Source: Dipteris shenzhenensis
Taxonomy: Eukaryota > Polypodiophyta > Polypodiopsida > Gleicheniales
Assembly (NCBI GenBank): GCA_047967505.1
Contig: CM106538.1
Length of the DNA: 64,000 nucleotides
Reading direction: 5' to 3' (one strand)
Part shown: positions 21,398 through 30,383 of the stretch, one piece after another
Numbering within the stretch: position 1 is the first letter of the stretch
Layout: the number at the start of each line of letters is the position of its first letter
Notes under the pieces: model-generated
Databases searched by the model: none
What the model was told of the DNA's origin: nothing
The model's input: only the letters and a program-made list of their open reading frames with translations
Translations under genes and position numbers: made by a program

Positions 21398-22924
21398 ATG
21401 GGTGACCAGGATTTGGACTACCCTGCGGAGGAAGACCAGGGTCTCTATGACGATCTGATTACAAAGAAAGCCTTCAGTGAATTCACCACTGCTCTTGATG
21501 GAAAGTTTGAGCAAGTTAATGCGAATCAAACGGGGTTGACGCAGCAACTCCAAGGGATTCAGACTACCCTCACACTTCTGACTAGCACTGTTCAGGCGCT
21601 CACGCATGTGGATGCCATGGCTTCAGTGTTAGGTCCGAACATCACTCCAGATCCTTTTCTCGGAGATCAGAAGTCTCGTACCAAGGAGGTTGTTGACACT
21701 TGGTTGCACAAGTGGCAAGTACACTTCCAGTTTCACCCGTACCCAGATGACAAGAAAATACAGCTTGCAGCCGGGTTCATGTCAGGAAAGGCTTTATTAT
21801 GGTGGAAGGAACTCCAACCCAAGCCTGCAACATGGATAGATTTCGAAGGGGTCTTCAGGAAGGAGTTTCTGAAGAAGGAGGACGATTATGATATCGTAGG
21901 CAAGCTCAAAGCCCTCGATATGTCCAAGCTGAACTTGACTTTTGAGGTTTATCTTCAAAGGTTTCGCGATTTACATACCAGAGCTACAAAGATGGATCCA
22001 ATGACCTTGTTAGGTTTCTTTGTGGATGGTTTGCCTGACTCGTATAAGTTGCAGATCAAGAACAACAAGTGTACCACGTTGCAAGAGGTCATGAATTACG
22101 CGCATATTTATGATGATACCATGGCCAGTGCAAAGGGAACCATAGTTTCCGACATGAGTGGGAAGAACAAACGGAAGTTCTTCCAGTCTACCATTGGTAC
22201 CGGGGAGACGAAGTCTATAGACAACGCCTCCAAGAAACACTTGACTCAGGCAAAGAATGGTCGTGCCCGTTTCCTTCGTACCTTGAAGCTAAAGAAGGAA
22301 GGACGTTGCTTCTTCTGCGAGGAGCGGGGCCACACTAAGAATGATTATCCTAAGCGCAAGAATCAAAAGCAAGCGCTGGGACCGAAGCTCCAGGCGGGTC
22401 CGGGTACCAAAGCCAAGGGAGCGAACCAAGTTTCAATGACAGGTATTTTTGTAAATGTTATTACCTGTCCACTTTCTTGTAATTGCACTTTTAATACTTC
22501 GTTATTTGGTTCCCATGATCTTTTCCGAGTTTATGGAGAAGTTAGGGACCAAAGAGTTCACATTCTCTTTGACCCGGGCAGCTCTCACAACTTTGTTAAT
22601 TACAAATTTGTGCAGAAGATGGGGCTGTCCACGATACCTAGCGATCACACGTATGAGGTGCAGCTTCCAGCTGGGAAGCAGTTTTGCGATCGCAAGATTG
22701 AAGCGCTTCCTATCCGGATTCAAGAATACACAGGGGCTCTTACGTGCTATGTTATGCACTTGGAGCATGTGGACTTGTTAATCGGAATAGAGTGGTTTAA
22801 AACCCACGATATTCGGATTGGATGGAAGGAACATACCCTTTCTTTTTTGGATAAGGACACCCAATTTTGTATTCAGTGTGATAATATTCCCTCTTCTCAG
22901 GGACCTATTGTATCTGCGATGTAG
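21398..22924 (+). CDS. Gy2 Gag-protease
   Basis: One open frame of 508 codons. The start at 21398 is inferred from the first ATG of the frame. N-terminal region with a helical 'LTQQLQGIQTTLTLLTSTVQAL', then the gag fold 'TWLHKWQVHFQFHP', 'GKALLWWKEL', 'WIDFEGVFRKEFL'; a degraded CCHC knuckle 'CFFCEERGHTKNDY' with the last Cys replaced by Tyr; and the protease 'VHILFDPGSSHNFVN', in which the active-site triplet is D-P-G, with 'LLIGIEWFK'. It ends at a TAG at 22922-22924, after which Pol continues in a decayed form. Gag would form the particle; the protease matures the polyprotein. Confidence 0.85.
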   Translation: MGDQDLDYPAEEDQGLYDDLITKKAFSEFTTALDGKFEQVNANQTGLTQQLQGIQTTLTLLTSTVQALTHVDAMASVLGPNITPDPFLGDQKSRTKEVVDTWLHKWQVHFQFHPYPDDKKIQLAAGFMSGKALLWWKELQPKPATWIDFEGVFRKEFLKKEDDYDIVGKLKALDMSKLNLTFEVYLQRFRDLHTRATKMDPMTLLGFFVDGLPDSYKLQIKNNKCTTLQEVMNYAHIYDDTMASAKGTIVSDMSGKNKRKFFQSTIGTGETKSIDNASKKHLTQAKNGRARFLRTLKLKKEGRCFFCEERGHTKNDYPKRKNQKQALGPKLQAGPGTKAKGANQVSMTGIFVNVITCPLSCNCTFNTSLFGSHDLFRVYGEVRDQRVHILFDPGSSHNFVNYKFVQKMGLSTIPSDHTYEVQLPAGKQFCDRKIEALPIRIQEYTGALTCYVMHLEHVDLLIGIEWFKTHDIRIGWKEHTLSFLDKDTQFCIQCDNIPSSQGPIVSAM

Positions 22925-24480
22925 CTTCGGAATATATTAAACACTTCTCATTATGATGTCTATCAGTGTGTTTTGATTCCACTTTCTTCATTTGTTGTCT
23001 CTGTAAATAACAAGAATGATTTAAGTGTGTTTGAACACCGTGAATTGAGAATGTTGTTAGATGGTTTCAAGGATGTATTCCCTGCTACTGTCGGAAGGTT
23101 TACCTCCAGAACGGGCAGTAGATCATCACATAGACTTAATACTTGGGGCTCAACCTATTAGTGTACCACCTTATAGGATGAGCCAGCTTGAGGAGCATGA
23201 GCTAGCTTCACAGCTATAGGATTACGTGAATATGGGCTATATGGAGAATGTGTATAGATTACAAACGATTGAATAAAGTGACAAAATAATTGAATAAAGT
23301 GACAATTAAGAATTGATACCCTCTACCTCGTTCCGACGATCTAATAGACCGTTTGGCCGGAGCGAAGTATTTCACTAAGATTGATTTGCGTACGGGTTAT
23401 CACCAAATCCGTATCTATGCTAAACACATAGATAGAACCGCATTCCGAACTAGGTATGGTCACTACGAGTTTCTTGTATTACCTTTTGGTTTGACCAATG
23501 CTCCTGCCACCTTCCAGCAAATGATGAACAATTTGTTCCGAGATTTTCTGGGCAAATTCGTTGTAGTGTTCTTAGATGACATCTTGGTATATAGCCGAAC
23601 GCTTGAGGATCACATAGGACACCTCCGGATTGTCTTAGTTATTCTAAGACAGCATAAGCTCTATGCCAAGGACTTCTTTATGAAGGAGAGCATTTACTTA
23701 GGACACAAGATTTCTTCTGAAGGTATTAGCATTGATCTGGATCGTATCCAGAAGGTTTTAGAATGGCCTATCCCTCAGACTGTGAAACAACTTCGTTCTT
23801 TCCTAGGATTTACGGTATTTCTACGGAAGTCTGTGCGTGATTATTCACACATCACAGCACCCCTGACAAACATATTGAAAGATTGTGGACGCAGGTTTAC
23901 CCAGCCGATCTCTTGGAATGATGCATTGAACAAGGCTTTTGAAACCTTGAAGTTTACTATCAAGGAAGCACCCGTTCTTGCATTACTCGATCCTACTCGG
24001 CCTTATGTTTTAGAGGCCGATGCGAGTGATTTTGCGATTGGGGCAGCTCTATTCCAAGAGGGCAGACCTGTAGCTTTCGAGAGTAAGAAGCTAGACGACA
24101 CCCAAAATCGTTGGCCCACACTAGAAAAGGAACTCTATGCTGTAGTGTATGCCCTTAAGGTTTGGAGACACTACTTGTATGGTTCGAAGTTTCTTGTATT
24201 GACTGATCATCAGTCAATTAAGTATGTGTGTGATGGGTCTGAATTGAGGGGACGGAAAGCTAGATGGGCAGAATTAATGCAAGATTTTGATTTTGAAATA
24301 CGTTATCGAAAGGGTTCGTTGAATAGTGTGGCGGATGCCTTAAGTCGAGTGAAGTTTGTAAATGCTATGTCATTTACGGGAATATCCTCAGACCTATTTC
24401 AATCCTTGAGAGGGCTTTGCACAACTGAGTCATTTCAGTTCTTATTGGCAGAGAGTCCAGGATGGGAGCTCCATGGTTGA
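22925..24480 (+). pseudogene. Gy2 reverse transcriptase and RNase H
   Basis: The segment before 23353 is damaged: the fingers region that should hold '[11 protein letters not shown]' is deleted, and a 21-bp tandem duplication (ttgaataaagtgacaa) lies at 23268-23310. From 23353 the frame is open for 375 codons: 'KYFTKIDLRTGYHQIRI' (first catalytic Asp), '[14 protein letters not shown]', 'VVFLDDILVYSRT' (catalytic pair), 'LGHKISSEGI', 'LRSFLGFTVFLRKSV', then RNase H 'LEADASDFAIGAALFQ', 'ELYAVVYALKVWRHYLYG', 'TDHQSIKYV', and 'YRKGSLNSVADALSR' at the end. It lost function through the deletion rather than through catalytic changes. Confidence 0.9.
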
Positions 24481-25471
24481 CCAGGACTCAGGGATTGTGC
24501 CACCTACGGTACAGGCGGCGGGAGGTTAGTGGATGATTAGGAACGGCTTGCTGTTCCGAAATGGAAAGATTTGTGTGCCAGATGTTCTGGAACTTAGATC
24601 CAAGATTCTCTGGGAGTGTCATGATGCTCCTAGTGCTGGACATCCAGGTATACATCGGACTCTGTCTCTTGTGAAGCATACCTTTTATTGGCCTAAGATG
24701 CGTGCATTTATTGAAAACTATGTAGTAGGTTGCCGGGTTTGTCAGGTTACTAAGGCAGAACGCCTTAGAAGCGTGGGTTTATTACAGCCACTGCAGATTC
24801 TAGGTAATAAATGGGAAAGTATTTCCATGGATTTTATTACTGGTTTGCCTCGAACGTGCAAGGGTCATGACTCCATTTGGGTCATAGTAGACCGTTTGAC
24901 AAAAATGGCTAGATTCTTATCTACTAGAACAACTATTTCAGCTGTTCAGCTGGCTCACGAGTTTGTGGACCACTTGTTTAAGCTGTATGGTTTGCCATCT
25001 GACATAGTCAGTGACAGGGACTCAAAGTTTACAAGTAACTTTTGGACACTTGTTTTTGAGAAGTTAGAAACTACTCTAAGTATGAGTTCCTCAGATCATG
25101 CACAATCCGATGGCAGTACAGAGAAGGTCAACCATTTGGTTGAAGATATGCTTCGGGCATATGTTTCTAAGAGACAGTCTTCATGGGAAGAATATCTACC
25201 TATGATAGAATTTGCTTATAACAGTGCAAAGCATTCGAGTACTGGTTACAGTCCTTTTATGCTTATGTACGGGTTTCAACCTAAGTCACCAGTTATGGTT
25301 GGGTTAAAGGGAATCCAAAATGATGCTGCAAAGACCTTCTTGCAAGACATGCAAGAAATGTTGCAGTTTGCCAAGGAGTCTATTAGAAGTGCCCAAGATC
25401 GGGACAGATTTTATGCTAATAGACATCGTTCACCTAGAGAGTTCTCTGAAGGAACGATGGTATATTTGTGA
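24481..25471 (+). pseudogene. Gy2 integrase
   Basis: The frame opens at 24533 for 312 codons: 'NGLLFRNGKICVP', an H-H-C-C zinc module ('ECHDAPSAGHPGIHRTL', 'CRVCQVTKA'), then the core with 'ESISMDFITGLP' (first Asp), 'IVSDRDSKFTSNFW' (second Asp) and 'GSTEKVNHLVEDML' (Glu), so all three catalytic acids remain. It ends at TGA 25469-25471; the sequence continues in a compatible way after it, so the stop probably arose by point mutation. Confidence 0.88.
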
Positions 25472-25504
25472 ATTCCCAAGGAATCCAAGAGCATAAGTAT
25501 TGGT

Positions 25505-25885
25505 TTGGTTCCGAAATTATTCCCCAGATACTGTGGTTCATTCAAGGTTATTAAAAGAATTGGACCAGTTGCATATCGACTAGAATTGCCTCTTGATGTT
25601 AAAGTACATCCAGTCTTTCATGTTAGTAGATTGAAAGAAGTCTTGGGTGCGGATGATCAACTTGTTTCTCCTCACGAGATAATAGAAGTTACAGATTTGA
25701 CTTTTATTCCACACGAACCTGAGTGTATTCTTGAATTTCGTGAAAGACAGATTCGAAATAGAACTATCACGGAATACAAGATCAAGTGGAAGGATCGTGT
25801 TGAGGAGGATGCAACATGGGAGACATTACAAAACCTCCAGAGAACATTTCCGGGTTTTTTAGCGAACTCAGGAGTGAGTTCTTAG
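25505..25885 (+). pseudogene. Gy2 integrase C-terminus with chromodomain
   Basis: The C-terminal G-P-F/Y-like module is '[25 protein letters not shown]' followed by '[13 protein letters not shown]'. A chromodomain comes after it ('[24 protein letters not shown]', '[18 protein letters not shown]'). It stops 14 bp before the 3' LTR at 25899, and the gaggaggggaag between is the polypurine tract. Confidence 0.88.
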
Positions 25886-25898
25886 AGGAGGGGAAGTA
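25884..25898 (+). other. Gy2 polypurine tract
   Basis: agaggaggggaagta directly precedes the 3' LTR TG, as expected for the plus-strand primer. Confidence 0.75.
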
Positions 25899-26415
25899 TG
25901 TCATGTGCACGGATTGGTATCTGACGTGTACTGGGTACACAAGACTAGCTCAGGTAGCCTGGGGAGGTTTAGAGCTAGGCAGGTTGAGTGGCAAGGGTAC
26001 GAACCAGTTAGAGGTCTTCGCTATTTTTGGCGCTTGGGGCCCGAGTCTATATAAGGGGCCCAGGGGTTCAGTTCTCAGAGAGCCGATGGGAGCAAGTTTC
26101 GTTCCCAGGTGCTAGGTCTGATCCTGGATTGAATCGCGGACGCGCGCCTGCATCATAGCGTAGCCCAAGGCCCAGTAGCAGATCCTAGGCTTCACAGCAC
26201 CACCTGGTGGTATGGGACACCAGGATGGTTAGGATCTGGTTGGAAGTTCGTGCCAGTAGCTCAGCTCGTGGCTCGGAGGGGACATCTCCTGATTTGGACT
26301 CACATCGCGTAGATGTCATGGTTGGGTGGTGAGCAGCCTGCTCAGTTTTCTCACGTTGTGTGTGTTCTTGTGTTTATTTGCAAATCAGAGGTTTCAGGAG
26401 TGTTGGGACGTGTCA
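25899..26415 (+). repeat. Gy2 3' LTR
   Basis: A 517-bp copy of 19890-20419, ending gtgtca and followed by the target duplication gctgt. Confidence 0.93.
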
Positions 26416-26420
26416 GCTGT
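26416..26420. repeat. Gy2 target-site duplication, right copy (gctgt)
   Basis: Matches 19885-19889. Beyond it the Gy1 gag resumes. Confidence 0.9.
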
Positions 26421-26995
26421 CAAGTGCAAACTGACCATACTTAACTTGAGGATTCTGAAAACTTTTCTGTACCGAATGCAGCATCAAACTGCCTGACGAA
26501 CTGCAATGCTTTGTCTGTATGACCATACTGTCCATTGTAGGTCATAAACTTGACAGATTTACCTCCCTCTTTGAATTCCTTGGTCTCTCTGGAAGACTTT
26601 CTCTTCCTAGACTTCTTGTGTTTCCTTCTTTTCCTTGATGGTTTATTTGATACAGAAGAAGATACAGAAGTCGAACTCGAGGTAGACGGTGATGGACTAG
26701 GAGATCGGTGATGATGCCTTGATCTCTTTCTGCTATGAGACCGTCCCCTATGAGATCTCTCTTTCTCTAGCTGTACACGAGAGTGTGCCTTTGACTTTGG
26801 CACGTCATATACCGCATTAGGCATAGCTTTTGCTTGAAACAAATGCTGAGCCCTTGGATCCTTTCTGAGATTTTCCATCTCTTGTATACGAGTGCATACC
26901 ATCTGCTCAAATTCTTGCTGAGTTTGTTGCACACTTCTCTGATTTGGATGCGCATCCCTATCTTGTGAATCCCATTGGATAGGTGATTGAGCCAT
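26421..26995 (-). pseudogene. Gy1 Gag, N-terminal part with an Arg-Ser-rich domain
   Basis: The probable start is the ATG at 26993-26995 ('MAQSPIQWD'), because a diverged copy at 31640-32006 keeps the same start. The open frame extends upstream to 27091 but without a better start. After a helical 'QQTQQEFEQMV' and 'IQEMENLRKDPRAQHLF' comes a strongly basic Arg/Ser stretch (about 26575-26775: 'RGRSHSRKRSRHHHRS', 'SPSPSPSTSSS', 'SRKRRKHKKSRKRKSS') and then the start of the gag fold ('VKFMTYNGQYGHTDKALQFV'). The gene is interrupted by Gy2 at this point and continues at 19884 and below. Confidence 0.87.
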
Positions 26996-27389
26996 TTTCT
27001 TACAACTCGTCTGAGATCTGCAAATTTCTCTCACACACACTGTGTATGCAACTGATGCACGCTGCCTTTGTTTTTCAAAGAGAAAAATCACCTCAACAAG
27101 GGGTGTCTTGCATTCACAATCTCTGCCAGTACCGGGCTGTCAACTCAAGGCATATACCCACAAAGTTGCCAAGGCATCAACAACTATATTGCCCCTTTTC
27201 TGGCTGTTGCAGAAAGCACTCAGAATGCATCTGATTCCCTTTTTCTGAGCACAAAGGCATGCATTTTCTCTGATTTTTCCTCTGATCTCTGCTATTTCTG
27301 ACAGTAAAAGTCTGACAGGTAGGTGAAATCTGCTAGCAGAAGCAGTCTCTGCAACTGTCCCTCTTTTTTTTTTTGGGGGAACAGTAACC

Positions 27390-27660
27390 ATATGAAGTAA
27401 CTGATTGGTTACTCTAACCAGACTAACTGGCTCTAGTCTGGTTAGTCTGCTACTAGACTAACTGGACTGGTCACAGTCTAGTTACACCAACCAGACTGGT
27501 CTGGTTTGGCCAGATTAACTGGACCAATGTTGAACTAACTGGGTACTGGTTCAACTAACCAGAGTTAACTAGCTGTAGTTAACTTAACCACGGTTTCACT
27601 AACCACAGGTCAACCATCCAGGATTAACTGTACCAGGGTTAGTCGAACCATTGGTTTACC
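27390..27660 (-). repeat. Palindrome array with (T)AACTGG cores in the Gy1 leader
   Basis: Overlapping short palindromes: AGTTAACTA-gctg-TAGTTAACT near 27560, AACCAGAC-tg-GTCTGGTT near 27495, CTGGTT-caact-AACCAG near 27545 and AACCAGACTA...TAGTCTGGTT with an 8-nt loop near 27420. The repeated AACTG and CTAACC cores resemble MYB recognition sequences. Confidence 0.7.
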
Positions 27661-27663
27661 ATC

Positions 27664-27895
27664 TCAGCAGTCCAGCTGGCTGCCACATCAGCAGCTGCCT
27701 ATCTGCCACGTGTCAGTGCCACATCAGCTTCCTGTCAGCCCTGCCACATCAGCACCTACCACGTGTCAAGGCCACGTCAGCTGCATGCACTGCCACGTCA
27801 TCATCGCACGTGTGGACGCCATGTCAGCTGGACCTGCTGGCTGCCACGTCAGCTGTCTGTCAGGCCTGCCACATCAGCGCCACGTGTCCTCCTGC
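27664..27895 (-). repeat. ACGT-core repeat array in the Gy1 leader
   Basis: The 11-mer gccac(g/a)tcagc and the 8-mer cacgtgtc recur about a dozen times in 230 bp, spaced irregularly. Both carry or vary an ACGT core (G-box or C-box type, as bound by plant bZIP factors). Confidence 0.7.
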
Positions 27896-28427
27896 GCCAT
27901 GTCCGCTCTGCAAACTTGCCCAAACCTTGGAAAAGATTTCCGTCGAGAGCATCGCGCCTCAGACACCATCGCGCATCGCGGGCTTTTACGTCTCTGCATG
28001 AAGGTTCGTCAGCCAGCCTTCTAGAGAGTCGAGACCGTCCGTCGCGAGATCTTATGCATACTCTTATTCTCCAAAAGAACTTTGGAGTGGTGAGGCTTAT
28101 TGCATCATGACTTACGCCAACATGACGACATCTCGTCACGTGAAGGAAAAAGCCCGATTTATATCTGTTGCGCCTTGGCTGGCCTCTTCAAAAGCTCCGT
28201 GGGCATCTATTGGTAGGTCCCGCGTGGCTTTCAAGCCCCAGAATTACAGTCGTTCAATTACTGCAATATTTACACCTCTGCTAGTGTAATCCATGATACA
28301 ACGGATAATGAAGCTCAGCGCCATATCTAGCAACATCGTCAAATGGGCCAAGTGTTTCAGCGTAGAATTGCTACGCTAGCCTTCATAGCTTTAGATCGTC
28401 ACCCTCTTCAAAAAGAAGGCGAATCCA

Positions 28428-28439
28428 GCTCTGATACCA
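28428..28439 (-). other. Gy1 primer-binding site (tRNA-iMet)
   Basis: On the minus strand tggtatcagagc begins 1 nt after the 5' LTR end. This is the usual initiator-tRNA-Met complement of plant LTR elements. Confidence 0.9.
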
Positions 28440-28440
28440 A

Positions 28441-28504
28441 TGCAATCGCTAGCTCTCTCTCGTGAAAGTTCACGCTCGTAATTATCTGCAGAAATACTCA
28501 TAAG

Positions 28505-28541
<37 letters not shown>

Positions 28542-29438
28542 TCTCTCTCTCTCTCTCTCCACACTGCTAGGGCCCAGGACAACATGTCGGGCTGGACCCC
28601 CCCAAAGGTATTTTATATCTTGAAGAGAGAATCCGTTACAAGAGTTCAGCGTAGAGCTGTTTGATACATACAAATCCAAAACGTGAATGATTCATTACAA
28701 GAGCTTCAAGCTTATTTCAAATTGGCAACATGCCACTTGTCTAAAATCTAGACTAAGTCCTATTACATGCCACTAAGGGCCACTCTGAAGTCTTCGAAGC
28801 ACTTGGTCACGCGAACCGCCTCCTAGATGCTTGTTAGGCTCCCGTAGCGCTTAGGAAAAATAACTCTTCCTAGTACCTGCAACAATTAATTAAAGCGCAC
28901 CACTATGGCACCCATTAATTGTTAGCGCTTTGCATGCAAATAACACACTGTGGACTAATTCTAGTCACGGTGGGCGTCCCCACTGAATACACGTGCACAC
29001 CTAAACAAATATAAAAATATATATTTATTCTCTGGTTGACCGGAGTCAACACTCTTGATTATAATTAAGAGGCTTTGACCAAGGGTCGAGGCGCCTTAAT
29101 TATAGTCAAGTCTCTCCAACCGAAGTTGGCACATCTTGGTTAACCGTGGTTACCCCTCTTGGCGCATGCCACGTCTCGTTGACCGAAGTCAACACTCTTT
29201 GACCGTAGTCAGCTCTGTGGTTCTCTGGTTAACCGCAGTTAACCCTCTTGGTAATAAACCAAGTCTCCCCGACCGAAGTCAGGTTTTCTTGACTAGAGTC
29301 AAGTGTCTTTGACCGTAGTCAATTCTTTGACCATTAAAAGAACTCTTTGACCATAATTAACACATATAAAATTCTTTAATTATGATCAAATAAATGGTCA
29401 ACTGTACTTTGACTTAGGATATTTACATTGTGGTGACA
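28441..29438 (-). repeat. Gy1 5' LTR (right copy, 998 bp)
   Basis: A direct repeat of 15124-16095. It contains a longer CT run (28506-28560) and the hairpin array at 29035-29395. Confidence 0.93.
29035..29395 (-). promoter_or_regulatory. Hairpin / W-box palindrome array in Gy1 5' LTR
   Basis: The same array as in the left LTR. Here the first palindrome keeps a perfect GTTGAC-cgga-GTCAAC (29035-29050), which is a C(TCCG)G loop on the sense strand, and the unit at about 29268-29286 keeps CCGAC-cgaa-GTCAGG, where the arms pair with a G-T wobble. It lies in the 5' (U3) half of the LTR in element orientation. Confidence 0.75.
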
Positions 29439-29443
29439 AATCT
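29439..29443. repeat. Gy1 target-site duplication, right copy (aatct)
   Basis: Matches 15119-15123. Confidence 0.85.
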
Positions 29444-30035
29444 ACTGAAACATGAATGCTTTGTTTCAAACCAAAATCAATAGAAAACATTATGGAACAG
29501 GATATTCAACGAGAGGCTTCTCTCCATAAATTTTGAGCCTTGCACATAGGAGGTAACACCTATAAAAGCTATGTCCACAATTTGACTATAACAAATCCAA
29601 GTCTATTGAATTGATCTGGCTGCCAGCAGTGGAGGTTAACAAAAGAGTTGGCATTGCATTATACAAGAAAGGTAATACACTGTCATAAAGTTTTTTATGA
29701 AGAGGACACCTTAGCTACTCCAACCTAGTGCCCACCAAGTAGAATGTAAGAGTCCTAGAGCAAATCCTGCATGACTATCTCATCTCAGCATTCTCCTGGC
29801 AACCCTTCAAATTATGTAGGCTAAGCAAGGGGGGGAAAAAGGGGGGGCATCCTCAATAACCAAAGGTGTACATTTTGCCAAGATAACTGTTTATAATTGT
29901 TACATTGTACGAGCAATGCAGAAATTTGAAGCTAGAGTCCTCTCGTAAATCGGGGAAGAAGAAGATTAATAGTTTAGATTCTGCGTCATTGTTAAATATG
30001 AGCCTTGTCCTCACAAGTTTAATGGATACATGCAG

Positions 30036-30122
30036 TGTTCTTTTATAGAGCATCGCAATTACAAGGTTGTTTACAGAAGATATGCCTCCCTTTTCTTCTT
30101 GGTTGGAGTTGATGGTGATGAG
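30036..30122 (+). CDS. AP4S: AP-4 complex subunit sigma, exon 2 (codons 48-76)
   Basis: The 29 codons read 'CSFIEHRNYKVVYRRYASLF' then 'FLVGVDGDE', the central strand-helix part of the adaptor small chain ('NYK.VYRRYASLFF.VG' is near-invariant in sigma subunits). Acceptor tgcag|TGT at 30034-30035 and donor GAG|GTATGC at 30123 are consensus, and both boundaries are phase 0, matching exon 1 and exon 3. No disabling change is present. The exon lies about 590 bp past the Gy1 right boundary. Confidence 0.95.
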
Positions 30123-30314
30123 GTATGCTGCGAATAATTAATTTCAATGTTTTGGAATAGTCTATGCAACTGATTTCATTAGCATACACCTATAGTGTGA
30201 GGCATTTGAAAGGATCTCAAATTTCCACTTGAACTTTCTAAGTTCATTAGTCCTACGTATGTGCTTGTTCTGTTTTATGAAATTGGTTCCTGCTTGTGTT
30301 TTTTCTTCTTGCAG
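30123..30314 (+). other. Intron 2 of the AP-4 sigma gene (192 bp)
   Basis: A short GT-AG intron with a pyrimidine-rich 3' end (ttttttcttcttgcag). It contrasts with the very long introns on either side. Confidence 0.9.
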
Positions 30315-30383
30315 AATGAACTGGCCATTCTGGAATTCATACATTGTCTTGTGGAGACCATGGATCGCTATTTTGGGAATGTG
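30315..30383 (+). CDS. AP4S: AP-4 complex subunit sigma, exon 3 (codons 77-99)
   Basis: The 23 codons read 'NELAILEFIHCLVETMDRYF' then 'GNV', the conserved helix of sigma chains that contacts the large subunit and dileucine cargo motifs. The donor is GTG|GTATGT at 30384, phase 0. The family continues with about 44 residues starting 'CELDI', which I did not find downstream to 64000. Either intron 3 exceeds 33 kb or the gene is cut. A partial tandem duplicate of the 3' end of this exon with its donor follows at about 30434-30490. Confidence 0.95.

Larger units (their letters stand above)
19890..26415 (+). mobile_element. Gy2: complete Ty3/gypsy chromodomain element nested in Gy1 gag
   Basis: A 6.5-kb element with 530/517-bp LTRs (TGTCATG...GTGTCA), a perfect 5-bp target duplication, a tRNA-Met-type primer site, and gag-protease-RT-RNase H-integrase-chromodomain on the + strand. 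The LTRs differ at about 20 positions plus a 12-bp indel, so the insertion is fairly young but not recent. The gene order is complete but there are stops at 22922 and 25469 and damage at 23090-23350. Confidence 0.95.
27096..28427 (-). other. Gy1 untranslated leader
   Basis: About 1.3 kb between the primer-binding site and gag. It carries two arrays described separately. The short frames in it are composition artefacts of the repeats. Confidence 0.6.
15124..29438 (-). mobile_element. Gy1: complete Ty3/gypsy chromodomain element, antisense, with Gy2 nested inside
   Basis: Two near-identical LTRs starting TG and ending CA, a perfect 5-bp target duplication, an initiator-tRNA primer-binding site, and gag, protease, reverse transcriptase, RNase H, integrase and chromodomain in that order on the minus strand define a complete element of about 7.8 kb before Gy2 inserted into its gag gene. 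The chromodomain after the integrase places it among chromoviruses. Frameshifts in reverse transcriptase, a lost integrase core and an altered protease active site make this copy non-autonomous. It sits antisense in intron 1 of the AP-4 sigma gene. Confidence 0.93.
13109..30035 (+). other. Intron 1 of the AP-4 sigma gene (16.9 kb)
   Basis: The intron is bounded by GT at 13109 and AG at 30034-30035. It is occupied mainly by the nested gypsy elements Gy1 and Gy2. Outside them, 13140-15118 and 29444-30020 show no gene: a 121-codon frame at 13422-13787 has no recognised motif, and short frames at 14269-14571 and 14852-15064 are likewise unsupported. Without the two elements and target duplications the intron would be roughly 2.6 kb. 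Confidence 0.8.

Noticed and set aside
27651-28139. Several ORFs of 96-116 codons in the Gy1 leader
   Set aside because: All overlap on both strands within the gccacgtcagc repeat region; composition artefact.
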